Counted from the first letter of the stretch, positions 50,602-60,311 are shown. The stretch: 64,000 nt of DNA from UMGS1696 sp045643285 (GCA_045643285.1 JAZUKN010000002.1:1-64000); one strand, 5' to 3'. Notes: generated by a model not told the origin, from the sequence alone. A program made the numbers and translations.

Positions 50602-50850
50602 TTATTCTGCCAGTGCAGCGTCAATCGCACGGGAAAGCTGGTCGGCGCAGGAGGTGTTCTTGAAGCCGCAGGTGTTCCCGCGAAGAAGCTCCGCGATCTC
50701 TTTTGCGTCCTTGCCCTCGACGAGCTTTCCGATAGCCTTGAGGTTTCCGTTGCAGCCGCCGTCGAATTTCACGTTTCTGATTATCCCGTCGTCGATTTCA
50801 AATGTGATCGCAGACGAGCAGGTTCCTTTTGTTCTGTAAGTGTATTTCAT
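50602..50850 (-). CDS. TSCPD-domain protein (TIGR03905 type)
   Basis: An 82-residue protein. The pattern FEIDDGIIRNVKFDGGCNGNLKAIGKL followed by CGFKNTSCADQLSRAI is the TSCPD fold, also found at the C-terminus of class II ribonucleotide reductases. Cysteines are conserved and may bind metal. The start at 50850 follows AAAGGATTTAG. It is short and probably cytosolic; function is unknown, though family members occur with radical enzyme genes. Confidence 0.8.
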   Translation of the reverse strand: MKYTYRTKGTCSSAITFEIDDGIIRNVKFDGGCNGNLKAIGKLVEGKDAKEIAELLRGNTCGFKNTSCADQLSRAIDAALAE

Positions 50851-50870
50851 TTTTCTAAATCCTTTCAAAC

Positions 50871-51878
50871 TTAATTCTGCGGCTCGGTTACGACTGCACC
50901 GGACACTTCTTTTTCTTCGGCAGGCTTTTCTGAGACAGTCAGACTGCCTACCGCGATGTCGGCGATGCCACCATCTATCGAGAACGTGAACGCCGCTTCT
51001 TCATCCGAAGACAGATTGCTGTAGTCGAACGGCGAGCTTTCGGCGATGTCGTTGACGTGGAGCGAGCCGGATGTGGAAATGTGTATCTTTTCGGCGATAT
51101 ACGGGCTTGACAGCGTGCGGTGAGGCACTTTCCAGTCAATAAGTCCTTTGACTGTCACAATGTCCGACGAGACTAAGCCGTCGGTCTCACCTGAGAGATT
51201 CAGCTCGTCCGCACGGATGACGACTGTCCCGAACGAAGTTGAATCAAGGTTCAGCCGCGCGGTCTTAGCGGGGATCGTACCGTCGTCCGAGTTGATTTTC
51301 AGAGCCGAGCGCGAGCTTACCTGAGAGGCGTTCATCACCATCTCACCGGCTTCGATCAGATAGTCGGCATCGGAGTGAAGATTTTCAACGGAAAGCGTGA
51401 CCTTGTCTGCTTTGATCCTCAGTTGAGTCAGATCATATCCGCTTGCGAGATAGATGTTGACGGATTTCAGCTTCGAGTTGTCGTAGGTGCGCGGCGAGAG
51501 GATGTATCTCATTCCTTTGAACGAGAATCCGTTCTCCCAGAAACGGAGCATTGATGTCAGATCCGGAATCTCGCTGAACGAAACGGAAGTGTTCGTCACC
51601 GAGAGGGAATAGAGCGTCTCGCGGAAGTTCACGAATTCGATGTATGACGATCTGCTCGAACCGTAGATGTTCACGTCGGCGTCTGTGAAATCGAGAGAAA
51701 TGCGCGACACTTCCTTTTCGCTGAGGTCGACGGTCTTCACGGCGTCTTCTCCGCGCGTTTCGGTGAACAGGATAACGCCGTTCTTTGCGGCTTTCTTTGA
51801 GGCAACGGTGCAGGTGATTATTCCTGCGAGGATGAGTGCGCCTGCGACGATGAGAGCGACTATTGATGTGCGTTTCAC
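50871..51878 (-). CDS. DUF4097-like membrane beta-helix protein (second module)
   Basis: A 335-residue protein with one N-terminal membrane segment and an extracellular beta-helix-like region, divergent from but related in pattern to the DUF4097 gene at 24486. It has many single-strand turns (DFTDADVNIYGSS, VSRISLD, SLHVNDIAESSPF). The start is taken as GTG at 51878, overlapping the upstream stop as GTGA, because AAGGGAG lies 11 bases upstream; another GTG at 51890 is possible. It follows a HAAS-like gene, so the pair mirrors the padR module but without padR. Confidence 0.7.
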   Translation of the reverse strand: MKRTSIVALIVAGALILAGIITCTVASKKAAKNGVILFTETRGEDAVKTVDLSEKEVSRISLDFTDADVNIYGSSRSSYIEFVNFRETLYSLSVTNTSVSFSEIPDLTSMLRFWENGFSFKGMRYILSPRTYDNSKLKSVNIYLASGYDLTQLRIKADKVTLSVENLHSDADYLIEAGEMVMNASQVSSRSALKINSDDGTIPAKTARLNLDSTSFGTVVIRADELNLSGETDGLVSSDIVTVKGLIDWKVPHRTLSSPYIAEKIHISTSGSLHVNDIAESSPFDYSNLSSDEEAAFTFSIDGGIADIAVGSLTVSEKPAEEKEVSGAVVTEPQN

Positions 51879-52615
51879 AGCTTGTAGCACTCCCTTCTGA
51901 TGTAGTAGAACAGCGATTTCAGCTTGCGCGTCACAAAACCGACGAACTGCGCGAGCTTTGTGATTAGTATCGGCACGACGCGCACGGCAAGATTGAAGAT
52001 CAGTACCGCGAGAAGCAGTACGACGCCGACGACGATAACGCCGAGTCCGATTTCGTATATTCCGGCTTCAACGCACGAGAAAAGCTGTGTTATTCCGTAG
52101 ATTATCCCGACGAGCGAGATGACCGCACCTCCTGCCACAACGGCTATCATGGCGGCGATCAGCGCGATTATCAAAACGATGATCGACAGGAACATCACGG
52201 CGAACGTGCCGTATATCAGAAGCAGAAGAGCAAGGGTAATGGGAAGCGTGACGATAAGCCCTGCGAGGAAGATCGTCTTGCCTTTCTTCGTCTTTTTGTC
52301 TCCGGCTTCAAATTCAAATACTTCGTCGTCGGATTCGCTGACCGACTGAACGTTATTTTTTCTCGGCTGGACGGACTCCCGATCACCTGCAGGCTGATCT
52401 GTCGGCTGAGTGGATTTCTTTCTCATCAGAAATGCCGCTGCAGAGGACGCGAGAGCTTCTATTTCGTCGGAGGAATCCATGGCGGTTATCTCATTTATGT
52501 CGTCCGCATCGAACGATCCGCACAGCTTGTCCGCATGACGCGAGGCGGCTTCATCGGGGACACCGCGGCTGATGAGAGCTTTTATTAACTCATTCCTGAA
52601 AAAGTTCAGTTCCAA
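51875..52615 (-). CDS. HAAS/DUF1700-like membrane protein (second module)
   Basis: A 246-residue membrane protein. The N-terminal part (about 1-65) resembles the HAAS domain (FRNELIKALISRGVPDEAASRHADKL). A charged linker (about 66-110) leads to three to four hydrophobic segments (about 112-205) and a short basic tail. Longer than the first module's homologue by the linker. It lies in divergence with trmB, with no padR nearby, so regulation probably differs. Confidence 0.7.
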   Translation of the reverse strand: MELNFFRNELIKALISRGVPDEAASRHADKLCGSFDADDINEITAMDSSDEIEALASSAAAFLMRKKSTQPTDQPAGDRESVQPRKNNVQSVSESDDEVFEFEAGDKKTKKGKTIFLAGLIVTLPITLALLLLIYGTFAVMFLSIIVLIIALIAAMIAVVAGGAVISLVGIIYGITQLFSCVEAGIYEIGLGVIVVGVVLLLAVLIFNLAVRVVPILITKLAQFVGFVTRKLKSLFYYIRRECYKL

Positions 52616-52650
52616 TTATCGCTCTCTCCTTTTCTTTTGTAATTACGGTG

Positions 52651-52679
52651 TGGACTTTTCGATCGATCCGTGGTATAAT
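52651..52679 (+). promoter_or_regulatory. trmB promoter
   Basis: TGGACT (52651-52656), 17-base spacer and TATAAT (52674-52679). Confidence 0.6.
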
Positions 52680-52747
52680 ATCATATCGGAAACAGACAGA
52701 AAAATCCTTACTTATATATTCTATCAAAAAACGGAGAAATAATCAAT

Positions 52748-53488
52748 ATGAGAATGAGAAAAAAACGGCACGGAAGTGAAAGACTTTTCGCGCTTTCGTC
52801 TCTTTTGTACCCCGTGGGCGACGAAAATCTCCCGTCTCCCGAAGAAATATTCGGAAACTGCGCTCCCGTGAAGCTCGAGATCGGGTGCGGCAAGGGCGAA
52901 TTCATCACGCGCCTGTCCGAGAGGGACACGGACACGAACTTTATCGCACTTGAAAAAGTTGCTGACGTTTGCGTCTGCGCCGTCGAAAAATACGCTCGTT
53001 CGAGAAATCTCGGCACACTCGCACCGAACGGCGGCTGGCAGAAGCCCGACGGCGAGATCGTAAAAAGCGGCGAAACATGGGATATACCGTCAGAGCTGCG
53101 CGGCAACGTCCGTTTTATCCCCGGGGAGGCGAACGACATTCTCACAAAAATGCCGGACGGTTCTCTCGCAGGGATAATCGCAAACTTCTCCGATCCGTGG
53201 TCGAATAAAGTCAACTGCAAGAAACGCCGCCTCACGTCCCCTGCGTTCCTCGCAAACTACAGACGGGTTTTGAAGTCCGATGCACTGTTCGCTTTCAAGA
53301 CCGACAACGACGATCTTTTCGACTACACGCTCGAAATGCTACCCGAAAACGGCTTTGAGATCACCTATATGACGCGCGATCTCCATTCGTCCGACAGAGC
53401 GGAGACGAACATTGTCACAGAATACGAAAAGAATTTCACCGAGCAGGGAATAAAGATAAAAATGCTCGAAGCAAGACCGATAAAATAA
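52748..53488 (+). CDS. trmB: tRNA (guanine-N7)-methyltransferase
   Basis: A 246-residue enzyme that methylates G46 of tRNAs. SAM-binding motif EIGCGKGEFI (about 44-53), then FIALEKVADV, NFSDPWSNKVNCKKRRLT, and FAFKTDNDDLFDYTLEML. GGAGAAATAATCA precedes the ATG. The insert at about 80-110 is longer than in short TrmB enzymes. It is followed by two genes of unknown function. Confidence 0.95.
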   Translation: MRMRKKRHGSERLFALSSLLYPVGDENLPSPEEIFGNCAPVKLEIGCGKGEFITRLSERDTDTNFIALEKVADVCVCAVEKYARSRNLGTLAPNGGWQKPDGEIVKSGETWDIPSELRGNVRFIPGEANDILTKMPDGSLAGIIANFSDPWSNKVNCKKRRLTSPAFLANYRRVLKSDALFAFKTDNDDLFDYTLEMLPENGFEITYMTRDLHSSDRAETNIVTEYEKNFTEQGIKIKMLEARPIK

Positions 53489-53499
53489 AAGGAGTAGAT

Positions 53500-54249
53500 A
53501 TGAACGGACTTATTTCTCTCGAAAACATATCCGTTTACCCGATAGAAAAGGAACTCACCGAGCTCAATGAATTTTCGTCGAAGTACGGGCTTGTACTCTC
53601 ACCAGACGACGTTCATTCGCTCTCGCAGATGCGGAACAGAAGCGTCAAGGAGAACGAAAGAGTCGAGATCGGCTCGGGCGCAGTGCCGGAGATCGTGAAG
53701 AGATTCTGCACGTCGCGTTATGTAACGCCCGAAAACTATGCGTACATTCTCGAAGAGGTGACGTATCTTTTCTACTATATCAAGACCGAAACGGACGACC
53801 GTATCAGCGACGGCGAGCTTATTTCTGAGCTTTTCTCGCGCTTTGAGCTTGAATGCCGCGGAGAGATCGACACACTCGAAAACCGCGAAGCCGAGCGTAT
53901 CATCCGCAAGGTAAACAGCGGAGAGAATTACAAAAAATGGTATACCGAACGGGACGAGCTTGAGCCTGCACCCGGTACCGGCTCGCGTGAAGCGCCAGAA
54001 AATCAGGTGCGCGAAACGTACGGCGAATGGTTCTTTAACGGTGACGCGCCTGCCGACCACGACAAATACGAAAAAGAGGTCGCGGAGGACGAAATGAAAG
54101 AGGACGACGACGATTTCGATCTCGACGCGTTCGACGAATTTTTCGACAAGAACGCGGCACTGACGCGCGAAGAGCCGAAGAATGACGTCGCACGCGAGGA
54201 AGTCGACGACGATTTCGGCGACGGAAATACGGAGGACGACAATGGCTGA
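53500..54249 (+). CDS. acidic protein, DUF6323-like
   Basis: A 249-residue protein. The N-terminal half (about 1-150) contains ELNEFSSKYGLVLSPDDV, NRSVKENERVEIGSGAVPEIVKRF, YITPENYAYILEEVTYLFYYIKTET-like helices and ISDGELISELFSRFELECRGEID, as in DUF6323. The C-terminal half is strongly acidic (EDDDDFDLDAFDEFFD) and likely unfolded. It overlaps the next gene by eight bases; both follow trmB. The function of this pair is not known to me. Confidence 0.65.
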   Translation: MNGLISLENISVYPIEKELTELNEFSSKYGLVLSPDDVHSLSQMRNRSVKENERVEIGSGAVPEIVKRFCTSRYVTPENYAYILEEVTYLFYYIKTETDDRISDGELISELFSRFELECRGEIDTLENREAERIIRKVNSGENYKKWYTERDELEPAPGTGSREAPENQVRETYGEWFFNGDAPADHDKYEKEVAEDEMKEDDDDFDLDAFDEFFDKNAALTREEPKNDVAREEVDDDFGDGNTEDDNG

Positions 54250-54895
54250 TAACGCTCTTTCATTCGGAAAACAGCTTGATACCACACGAATAAGCCGTGA
54301 AGACTATCTTAATTCGCTGACAGCCGAGGCATACCGAACAGGTATCTTTTCCGACGCGGATGTTGAGAGAATCAGAAACGACCTGCTCGTCTGCCTCACC
54401 GACGTGATCGGATACTATACGAAAGGCGAGTCCTCGTCCGTCAAGGCGGAAACGGCGCGGAAGCTCTCGCTCTCGATGCTCTATAATATCGACACGTATC
54501 TTCGCTCACTCGGAAGCGATACGGAGGCGCTTAAAACCGTTTCCGAAAGACGCATGACCGAGCTGTACGGCAAAGGGTATCTCATCAATAAAAAGCTCCT
54601 CGACGACGCGAAATTCCTCTACGGCAAGGTGCGTTTTACCCGACTCAAGTACGGCGGCGCGGAGTACGATAAAACTCTTGACCGATATTTCTACTACTAT
54701 CTCACAACATACGACGCACGCTTCACCGCACAGGATAAAATTTTTCTCTCGCTTCGCAAATACGGCGTCGACGGCGCGTTCCATATCGACGGCGCGCTGG
54801 ATGCACTCAGAAAACTCTACGAAGTCAATAAAGGCCGGCAGTCCGACGTTGTCATTTCTCCGACGGAGAGCGCGTCAGACGACGGCGAAGCATGA
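54242..54895 (+). CDS. DUF6179-like protein
   Basis: A 217-residue helical cytosolic protein. A helical pattern with YYTKGESSSVKAETARKLSLSMLYNIDTYL and YDARFTAQDKIFLS resembles DUF6179, which tends to be encoded beside DUF6323. The start at 54242 overlaps the preceding stop by eight bases (coupled translation). Its last 44 bases lie opposite the end of the AGCS gene. Function unknown. Confidence 0.6.
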   Translation: MADNALSFGKQLDTTRISREDYLNSLTAEAYRTGIFSDADVERIRNDLLVCLTDVIGYYTKGESSSVKAETARKLSLSMLYNIDTYLRSLGSDTEALKTVSERRMTELYGKGYLINKKLLDDAKFLYGKVRFTRLKYGGAEYDKTLDRYFYYYLTTYDARFTAQDKIFLSLRKYGVDGAFHIDGALDALRKLYEVNKGRQSDVVISPTESASDDGEA

Positions 54896-56159
54896 TCACA
54901 ACAGCACAGTTTACCGCGGTCATTATTCCTATTATAAGATCGGCGAGCGTCCACATCACGGGCGCGGAGATCACCGATCCGAGAACGGCACAGCCGATCG
55001 AAAGACAGGAATAAATGACACGCGGTATTTTTTTGTCCGTCAGATACGATACAGCCGCGATGCCGTAATAATACTGCGCGATCAGCGTAGAATAGGCAAA
55101 AAGAAAGACCGAAACGAGTAAGATGTAGTAAACAGCGTTTCCGGTGAGGGATGTAAATGCGCCGAGCGTTATCGGAGAGACGTCGACGTTCATTCCGTAA
55201 GGTAAGATCCCGTATTTCCGGTCGGCGATGAGCAGAACGAGCGCGGTCACGGTGCAGAGAACGAGCGTGTCGAAAACGACCTCGATGATGCCGTAGCACG
55301 CCTGGTGATGCGGACTTTTCGTTTCCGCCGAAGCGTGGGCAGTCGGAGATGTGCCGCATCCGGCTTCGTTTGAGAAGATGCCGCGCATCACGCCGTACCG
55401 TATCGCTGTTTTGACCGATATGCCGAAAACACCGCCTCCGAGCGCACGAAAACCGAAAGCTGATGAGAAAATCTCACCGAAAACCGCAGGTATTTCATTC
55501 AAGTTTGATAATATTATATACAGTCCTATCAACAGATACACGGCGCACAGCGGAGGAATGACTGCGGCGGTGATTTTGTCCGTCCGTTTCACTCCTGCGA
55601 TGACTGCGACAAGAAGCAACACTCCGAGCGCGGTACCGCAGTAAAGCCGCCGATCTGCGCCGAAGACGCAAGCCGCCGCATTCGACTGAACGATGTTGCC
55701 CGTGATGAGCGAATTGAGACAGCAGAGCACTGCAAAAATCCCACCGAGGACTGACGGAAACGCGCCTCCGGAAAAACCGTCACGGATATAGAAAAACGCG
55801 CCGCCAAGATATCCGTCAGCCGTTTTTCGCCTGTATTTCACCGCGAGAAACGTTTCCGCATACTTCACCGGAAGCACGGCGACTGCCCCGATCCACATCC
55901 AGAACACCGCTCCCGGTCCGCCCATTATTACCGCCGAGCAGACTCCCGTGATGTTACCGACGCCGAGCGTTCCGGCAAGAGCGAGGGAGAGCGAACGGAG
56001 CGGAGACGAACGCTGTTTTTCGGGTAGATCGGCGAGGGTGCGGAAAAAACGGCGCGGCGAGAGGATTTTACGAAAATCCACCTCCGACAGCACGGCGGCG
56101 GACGACAGAAACAGCATGACGGGCGTGATAAAAGTGCCGAGAAACGAGACAAGATCCAT
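54852..56159 (-). CDS. AGCS-family sodium:amino acid symporter
   Basis: A 435-residue membrane transporter with about 10 hydrophobic segments. Diagnostic parts are LALAGTLGVGNITGVCSAVIMGGPGAVFWMW (substrate/sodium region), KYAETFLAVKYR, and GVMRGIFSNEAGCGTSPTAHASAET. It imports alanine or glycine with sodium in known members. The start follows GGAGAAATAC, and it diverges from pcrA. Its end overlaps the DUF6179-like gene by 44 bases on the other strand. Confidence 0.92.
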   Translation of the reverse strand: MDLVSFLGTFITPVMLFLSSAAVLSEVDFRKILSPRRFFRTLADLPEKQRSSPLRSLSLALAGTLGVGNITGVCSAVIMGGPGAVFWMWIGAVAVLPVKYAETFLAVKYRRKTADGYLGGAFFYIRDGFSGGAFPSVLGGIFAVLCCLNSLITGNIVQSNAAACVFGADRRLYCGTALGVLLLVAVIAGVKRTDKITAAVIPPLCAVYLLIGLYIILSNLNEIPAVFGEIFSSAFGFRALGGGVFGISVKTAIRYGVMRGIFSNEAGCGTSPTAHASAETKSPHHQACYGIIEVVFDTLVLCTVTALVLLIADRKYGILPYGMNVDVSPITLGAFTSLTGNAVYYILLVSVFLFAYSTLIAQYYYGIAAVSYLTDKKIPRVIYSCLSIGCAVLGSVISAPVMWTLADLIIGIMTAVNCAVVIMLRRRLTRSPSEK

Positions 56160-56250
56160 GTATTTCTCCGAAAGTGAGCGGTACGGTAAAATATATTCGT
56201 CCGCGCTGCGCGAAATTACGCAAAAACGCTGATTTTTCGCCGATTCCGGC

Positions 56251-56279
56251 TTGAAAAAATCTTTGATTTATGATATAAT
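56251..56279 (+). promoter_or_regulatory. pcrA promoter
   Basis: TTGAAA (56251-56256), 17-base spacer and TATAAT (56274-56279). Confidence 0.8.
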
Positions 56280-56318
56280 AAATTAGATATATATTTTTCA
56301 ATGAAACGGACGTGAAAA

Positions 56319-58727
56319 ATGGCTTTGAACAGACTTTGTGAAGAATATCTCAGCGCAAAACGTGCGCTTTTCGATAAGTACTACGAAAATCTCAACGATA
56401 AACAGCGTGAAGCCGTCTATACGGTGAACGGACCGCTCCTCATTCTCGCAGGTGCGGGAAGCGGAAAGACTACTGTGCTTGTAAACCGCCTTGCGTTCAT
56501 CATACGTTACGGCAACGCATACAAGAGCGAGCTTGTGCCTACCGACGTGACGGACGACGACATCGCGGAGATGAAAAACGCGCTCGGACTTGAGCACGAC
56601 GCACTCGGCGAATATCTCACACGCTTTGCCGTCGCCGCTCCTCGACCTTGGGAAGTTATGGCGATAACGTTCACGAACAAGGCGGCACGGGAGATAAAGA
56701 GCCGTATCGCCGGCATCTTCGGCGAGGACAGCGAAGAAGTCGACGAGATCAAGAGCGGCACGTTCCACTCGATCTGCGTTCAGATACTCCGTCGTTACGG
56801 AGATCACATCGGGTACGACCGCAGTTTCACGATCTGCGATTCCGACGACTCGAAAAAACAGCTCAATCTCTGCATGAAACAGCTCAATATCGACGATAAG
56901 ATCCTTTCCGTCAAGACCGTGCAGAACGCGATCAGCCACGCAAAGGACAAGCTCATGGGACCGGCGGAATACAGAGCAAAAGCAGGCGCGGACGTAAAGT
57001 ACAGACAGATCGCCGATATTTACGATCTCTACGCCGAAAAGCTGAAAGCGCAGAACCTGCTCGACTTCGACGATATAATTATGCAGACTGTGCGTTTACT
57101 CACCGAATGTGAGGACGTGCGCCTCGCACTTCAGAATAAGTACAGATATATCTCCGTCGACGAGTACCAGGATACGAATTTTGCCCAGCTTGAACTGACA
57201 CTGCTTCTCTCCGGTAAACATAAAAACATCATGGTTGTTGGCGACGACGACCAGTCGATCTACAAATTCCGCGGTGCAGTCATCGAAAATATCCTGTCGT
57301 TTGATAAGAACTACGACAATACAGCCGTAATAAAGCTCGAAGAGAACTATCGCTCGACTAAAACGATCCTCGACGCGGCAAACGGCATCATCTCGAATAA
57401 CGAGGGCAGAAAAGGCAAGACGCTCTGGACAAGCGGAGCGAAAGGCGAGCCGATCGTCGTAAAAAAACTCGGCAATCAGAACGACGAGGCAAGATACATA
57501 GCCGACGTAGTCGCAAACGGACTGAAGGACGGCTTGCATTTCCGCGACTTTGCCGTTCTTTACAGAATGAACTCGCAGTCGCGTTCTATCGAGCAGGTGT
57601 TTGCAAAAAGCGGAATCCCGTACCGTCTCCTCGGCGGTATGCGCTTCTTCGAGAGAGCGGAGATAAAGGATATAATCGCATATCTCGCACTTGTCAACAA
57701 CCCGAATGACGACCTCAGACTCCGCAGAATAATCAATACCCCACGCCGCGGCATCGGTGAAAAGTCTTTGCAGATAGCAGAAGCGCTCGCTTATGAAGAG
57801 GGATGCCCGCTTCTCGAATTTCTCCGCCGCGCAAAGCGTTATCCGGCACTTTCACCGGCTACCGCAAATCAAATGGTGGCGTTCGTGTATATGATCGACT
57901 CGTTCAGAGAAGCCGCACAGACCATGGGAGTCGGAAACCTCATTGAAATGATAGTCGAGCAGTCGGGATACGGCAAAATGCTCGCGGAAATGACGGATCT
58001 TTCCGAGAGAGACGATAAGCTCAACAATATCGGCGAGCTTGTCTCGACCGCGCGGCAGTACGAAGAGGGAACGGATGAGCCGTCGCTCAGCGAATTTCTC
58101 GAAGACGTCGCGCTCGTCTCGGACGTCGATAAATACGACGAAACGGCGGACGCAGTCGTCTTAATGACTATCCACTCGGCAAAGGGACTCGAATTCCCGA
58201 CAGTCTTCCTGCCCGGAATGGAAGAGAATATCTTCCCGTCGTTCCAGACGATAATGGAGCCGTCCGAGCTGGAAGAGGAACGCCGTCTCGCATACGTCGC
58301 AGTCACAAGAGCGAAGAGAAGACTCTATATCACCCACGTCAGAGAGCGTATGCTCAACGGAAAGACGAACTCGAACCAGCTCTCACGTTTTGCGGAAGAG
58401 ATACCTCCGGAGCTTTGCGACAGAGACGACGACATTTCGGGAGAGAGCGAATTCAGAGCGATGCGGCAGAGAATGGCAAAACAAAAGCCCGTCAACAACT
58501 TCGTGAACGAAATGGCACGCCCGTCTTCACTGTCTGCGGCACGACCTCAGCCGACGGCAAAACCGGCTCAGTTTGAAGTCGGCGATACAGTCCGCCACCT
58601 CACATTCGGAAACGGTATCGTGATGTCCGCGCGTCCCATGGGCGGCGACGTAATGTATGAGATCGCTTTCGATAAGGTCGGCACGAAAAAACTCATGGCG
58701 ACTTACGCAAAGCTGACTAAAATTTAA
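56319..58727 (+). CDS. pcrA: ATP-dependent DNA helicase PcrA/UvrD
   Basis: An 802-residue SF1A helicase. Walker A AGAGSGKTT (about 44-52), ITFTNKAAREIKSRI (motif Ia), DEYQDTN (Walker B, about 281), VGDDDQSIYKFRGA, and VAVTRAKRRLYI (motif VI). A Tudor-like end (about 750-800) has GDTVRHLTFGNGIVM, the RNA polymerase-binding part. An insertion of about 37 residues lies between motif I and Ia (FIIRYGNAYKSELV...), longer than in Bacillus PcrA. It likely serves nucleotide excision repair (with uvrA) and conflicts between replication and transcription. Confidence 0.96.
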   Translation: MALNRLCEEYLSAKRALFDKYYENLNDKQREAVYTVNGPLLILAGAGSGKTTVLVNRLAFIIRYGNAYKSELVPTDVTDDDIAEMKNALGLEHDALGEYLTRFAVAAPRPWEVMAITFTNKAAREIKSRIAGIFGEDSEEVDEIKSGTFHSICVQILRRYGDHIGYDRSFTICDSDDSKKQLNLCMKQLNIDDKILSVKTVQNAISHAKDKLMGPAEYRAKAGADVKYRQIADIYDLYAEKLKAQNLLDFDDIIMQTVRLLTECEDVRLALQNKYRYISVDEYQDTNFAQLELTLLLSGKHKNIMVVGDDDQSIYKFRGAVIENILSFDKNYDNTAVIKLEENYRSTKTILDAANGIISNNEGRKGKTLWTSGAKGEPIVVKKLGNQNDEARYIADVVANGLKDGLHFRDFAVLYRMNSQSRSIEQVFAKSGIPYRLLGGMRFFERAEIKDIIAYLALVNNPNDDLRLRRIINTPRRGIGEKSLQIAEALAYEEGCPLLEFLRRAKRYPALSPATANQMVAFVYMIDSFREAAQTMGVGNLIEMIVEQSGYGKMLAEMTDLSERDDKLNNIGELVSTARQYEEGTDEPSLSEFLEDVALVSDVDKYDETADAVVLMTIHSAKGLEFPTVFLPGMEENIFPSFQTIMEPSELEEERRLAYVAVTRAKRRLYITHVRERMLNGKTNSNQLSRFAEEIPPELCDRDDDISGESEFRAMRQRMAKQKPVNNFVNEMARPSSLSAARPQPTAKPAQFEVGDTVRHLTFGNGIVMSARPMGGDVMYEIAFDKVGTKKLMATYAKLTKI

Positions 58728-58764
58728 GATAATCTTTGTCAATAGAGCTTTTTGAAGAGTCAAG

Positions 58765-58794
58765 AGAAACTTTTTCCCGAAAAAGTTTCTTTTG
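58765..58794 (+). terminator. pcrA terminator
   Basis: AGAAACTTTTT (58765-58775) pairs with AAAAAGTTTCT (58780-58790), followed by T residues. Confidence 0.85.
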
Positions 58795-58853
58795 CAGAGT
58801 TTGAGACGGAGTCTCAACAGAATAGAATCTAAAACCCCGAAAGGAAAAAATAT

Positions 58854-60290
58854 ATGAAAAACGATAAACTTGTCAAAGACATCACATCAATGGATGTGGA
58901 TTTTGCAAAATGGTATACCGACATTTGCAAAAAAGCTGACCTCATCGACTATTCGAGCGTAAAGGGCTGTATGATAATCCGCCCGTACGGCTACGCTATC
59001 TGGGAAAATATCCAGAAAAACCTCGACGCACGCTTCAAGGCACTCGGTCACGAGAACGTCTATATGCCGATGTTCATTCCGGAATCTCTTCTCCAGAAAG
59101 AGAAGGACCACGTTGAGGGATTCGCTCCCGAAGTCGCATGGGTAACACACGGCGGACTTGAACCGCTCACCGAACGCCTCTGCGTCAGACCGACATCCGA
59201 AACACTTTTCTGCGAGCATTACGCAAATATAATCCGCTCGTACAGAGACCTGCCGAAGCTCTATAACCAGTGGTGCTCCGTCGTTCGTTGGGAAAAGACA
59301 ACACGCCCGTTCCTCCGCAGCCGCGAATTCTTGTGGCAGGAAGGTCACACGATGCACGCAACCGCTGAAGAAGCAAGAGCAGAGACCGTGCAGATGCTCA
59401 ATGTTTACGCCGATTTCCACGAAAACGACCTTGCAATTCCCGTGATCAAGGGCGCAAAAACACCGTCAGATAAGTTCGCGGGAGCGGAAGACACATACTG
59501 CATCGAAGCAATGATGCACGACGGTAAGGCACTCCAGGCAGGTACTTCCCACTATTTCGGCGACGGCTTCGCAAGAGCGTTCGATATCCAGTACACCGAT
59601 AAAGATAACACACTCAAATACCCCTTCCAGACCTCGTGGGGCGTAACGACTCGTATGATCGGCGGTATCATTATGACGCATGGCGACGATAACGGACTTG
59701 TTCTTCCGCCGGCTGTAGCCCCGATCCAGATCGTAGTCGTTCCCGTCGCAATGCACAAAGAAGGCGTAATCGAGGCAAATAAAGCGCTCTACGACAGACT
59801 TAAAGATAAGTACAGAGTCAAGCTCGACGACTCCGATAACAGCCCCGGATGGAAGTTTGCCGAATACGAGATGAAGGGCGTTCCGATGAGAATCGAAATG
59901 GGGCCGCGCGATATCGAAGAGGGCAACTGCGTCATCGTCACAAGATATAATATGGAAAAGACCGTTGTTCCGGTAGCAAATATCGAAGAAGCAGTCGCAG
60001 AAAAGATGAAAGAGATCCGCGACGGTATGTACGCAAAGGCTCTTGAGAACCGCGAAAGACGCACGTACTCCTGCACGACGCTCGATGAGATCAAAGCGGC
60101 ACTTGCCGAGCACGGCGACGGGCTTGTCAAGGCTATGTGGTGCGGAGACGAGGAATGCGAAGATAAAGTCAAGGAAGTCACCGGCGTCGGCTCGAGATGT
60201 ATCCCGTTCGAGCAGGAAAACCTGTCCGATAAATGCGTCTGCTGCGGCAAACCGGCAAAGCACATGGTATATTGGGGAATCGCATACTAA
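58854..60290 (+). CDS. proS: prolyl-tRNA synthetase, short type without editing domain
   Basis: A 478-residue class II synthetase of the archaeal/eukaryote-like (ProS type 3) form. Class II motifs: GYAIWENIQKNLDARFKALGHENVYMPMF (motif 1), VRWEKTTRPFLRSREFLWQEGHTMHA (motif 2), and GGIIMTHGDDNGLVLPP (motif 3). The C-terminal part has CGDEEC and CVCCGKP (zinc-binding-like) and ends in the conserved Tyr (GIAY). The bacterial-type insertion domain for editing is absent. GAAAGG precedes the ATG. It is preceded by a terminator and followed by repeats T3/R4. Confidence 0.96.
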   Translation: MKNDKLVKDITSMDVDFAKWYTDICKKADLIDYSSVKGCMIIRPYGYAIWENIQKNLDARFKALGHENVYMPMFIPESLLQKEKDHVEGFAPEVAWVTHGGLEPLTERLCVRPTSETLFCEHYANIIRSYRDLPKLYNQWCSVVRWEKTTRPFLRSREFLWQEGHTMHATAEEARAETVQMLNVYADFHENDLAIPVIKGAKTPSDKFAGAEDTYCIEAMMHDGKALQAGTSHYFGDGFARAFDIQYTDKDNTLKYPFQTSWGVTTRMIGGIIMTHGDDNGLVLPPAVAPIQIVVVPVAMHKEGVIEANKALYDRLKDKYRVKLDDSDNSPGWKFAEYEMKGVPMRIEMGPRDIEEGNCVIVTRYNMEKTVVPVANIEEAVAEKMKEIRDGMYAKALENRERRTYSCTTLDEIKAALAEHGDGLVKAMWCGDEECEDKVKEVTGVGSRCIPFEQENLSDKCVCCGKPAKHMVYWGIAY

Positions 60291-60311
60291 AATAAGTAAT
60301 ATGTAATAGTG

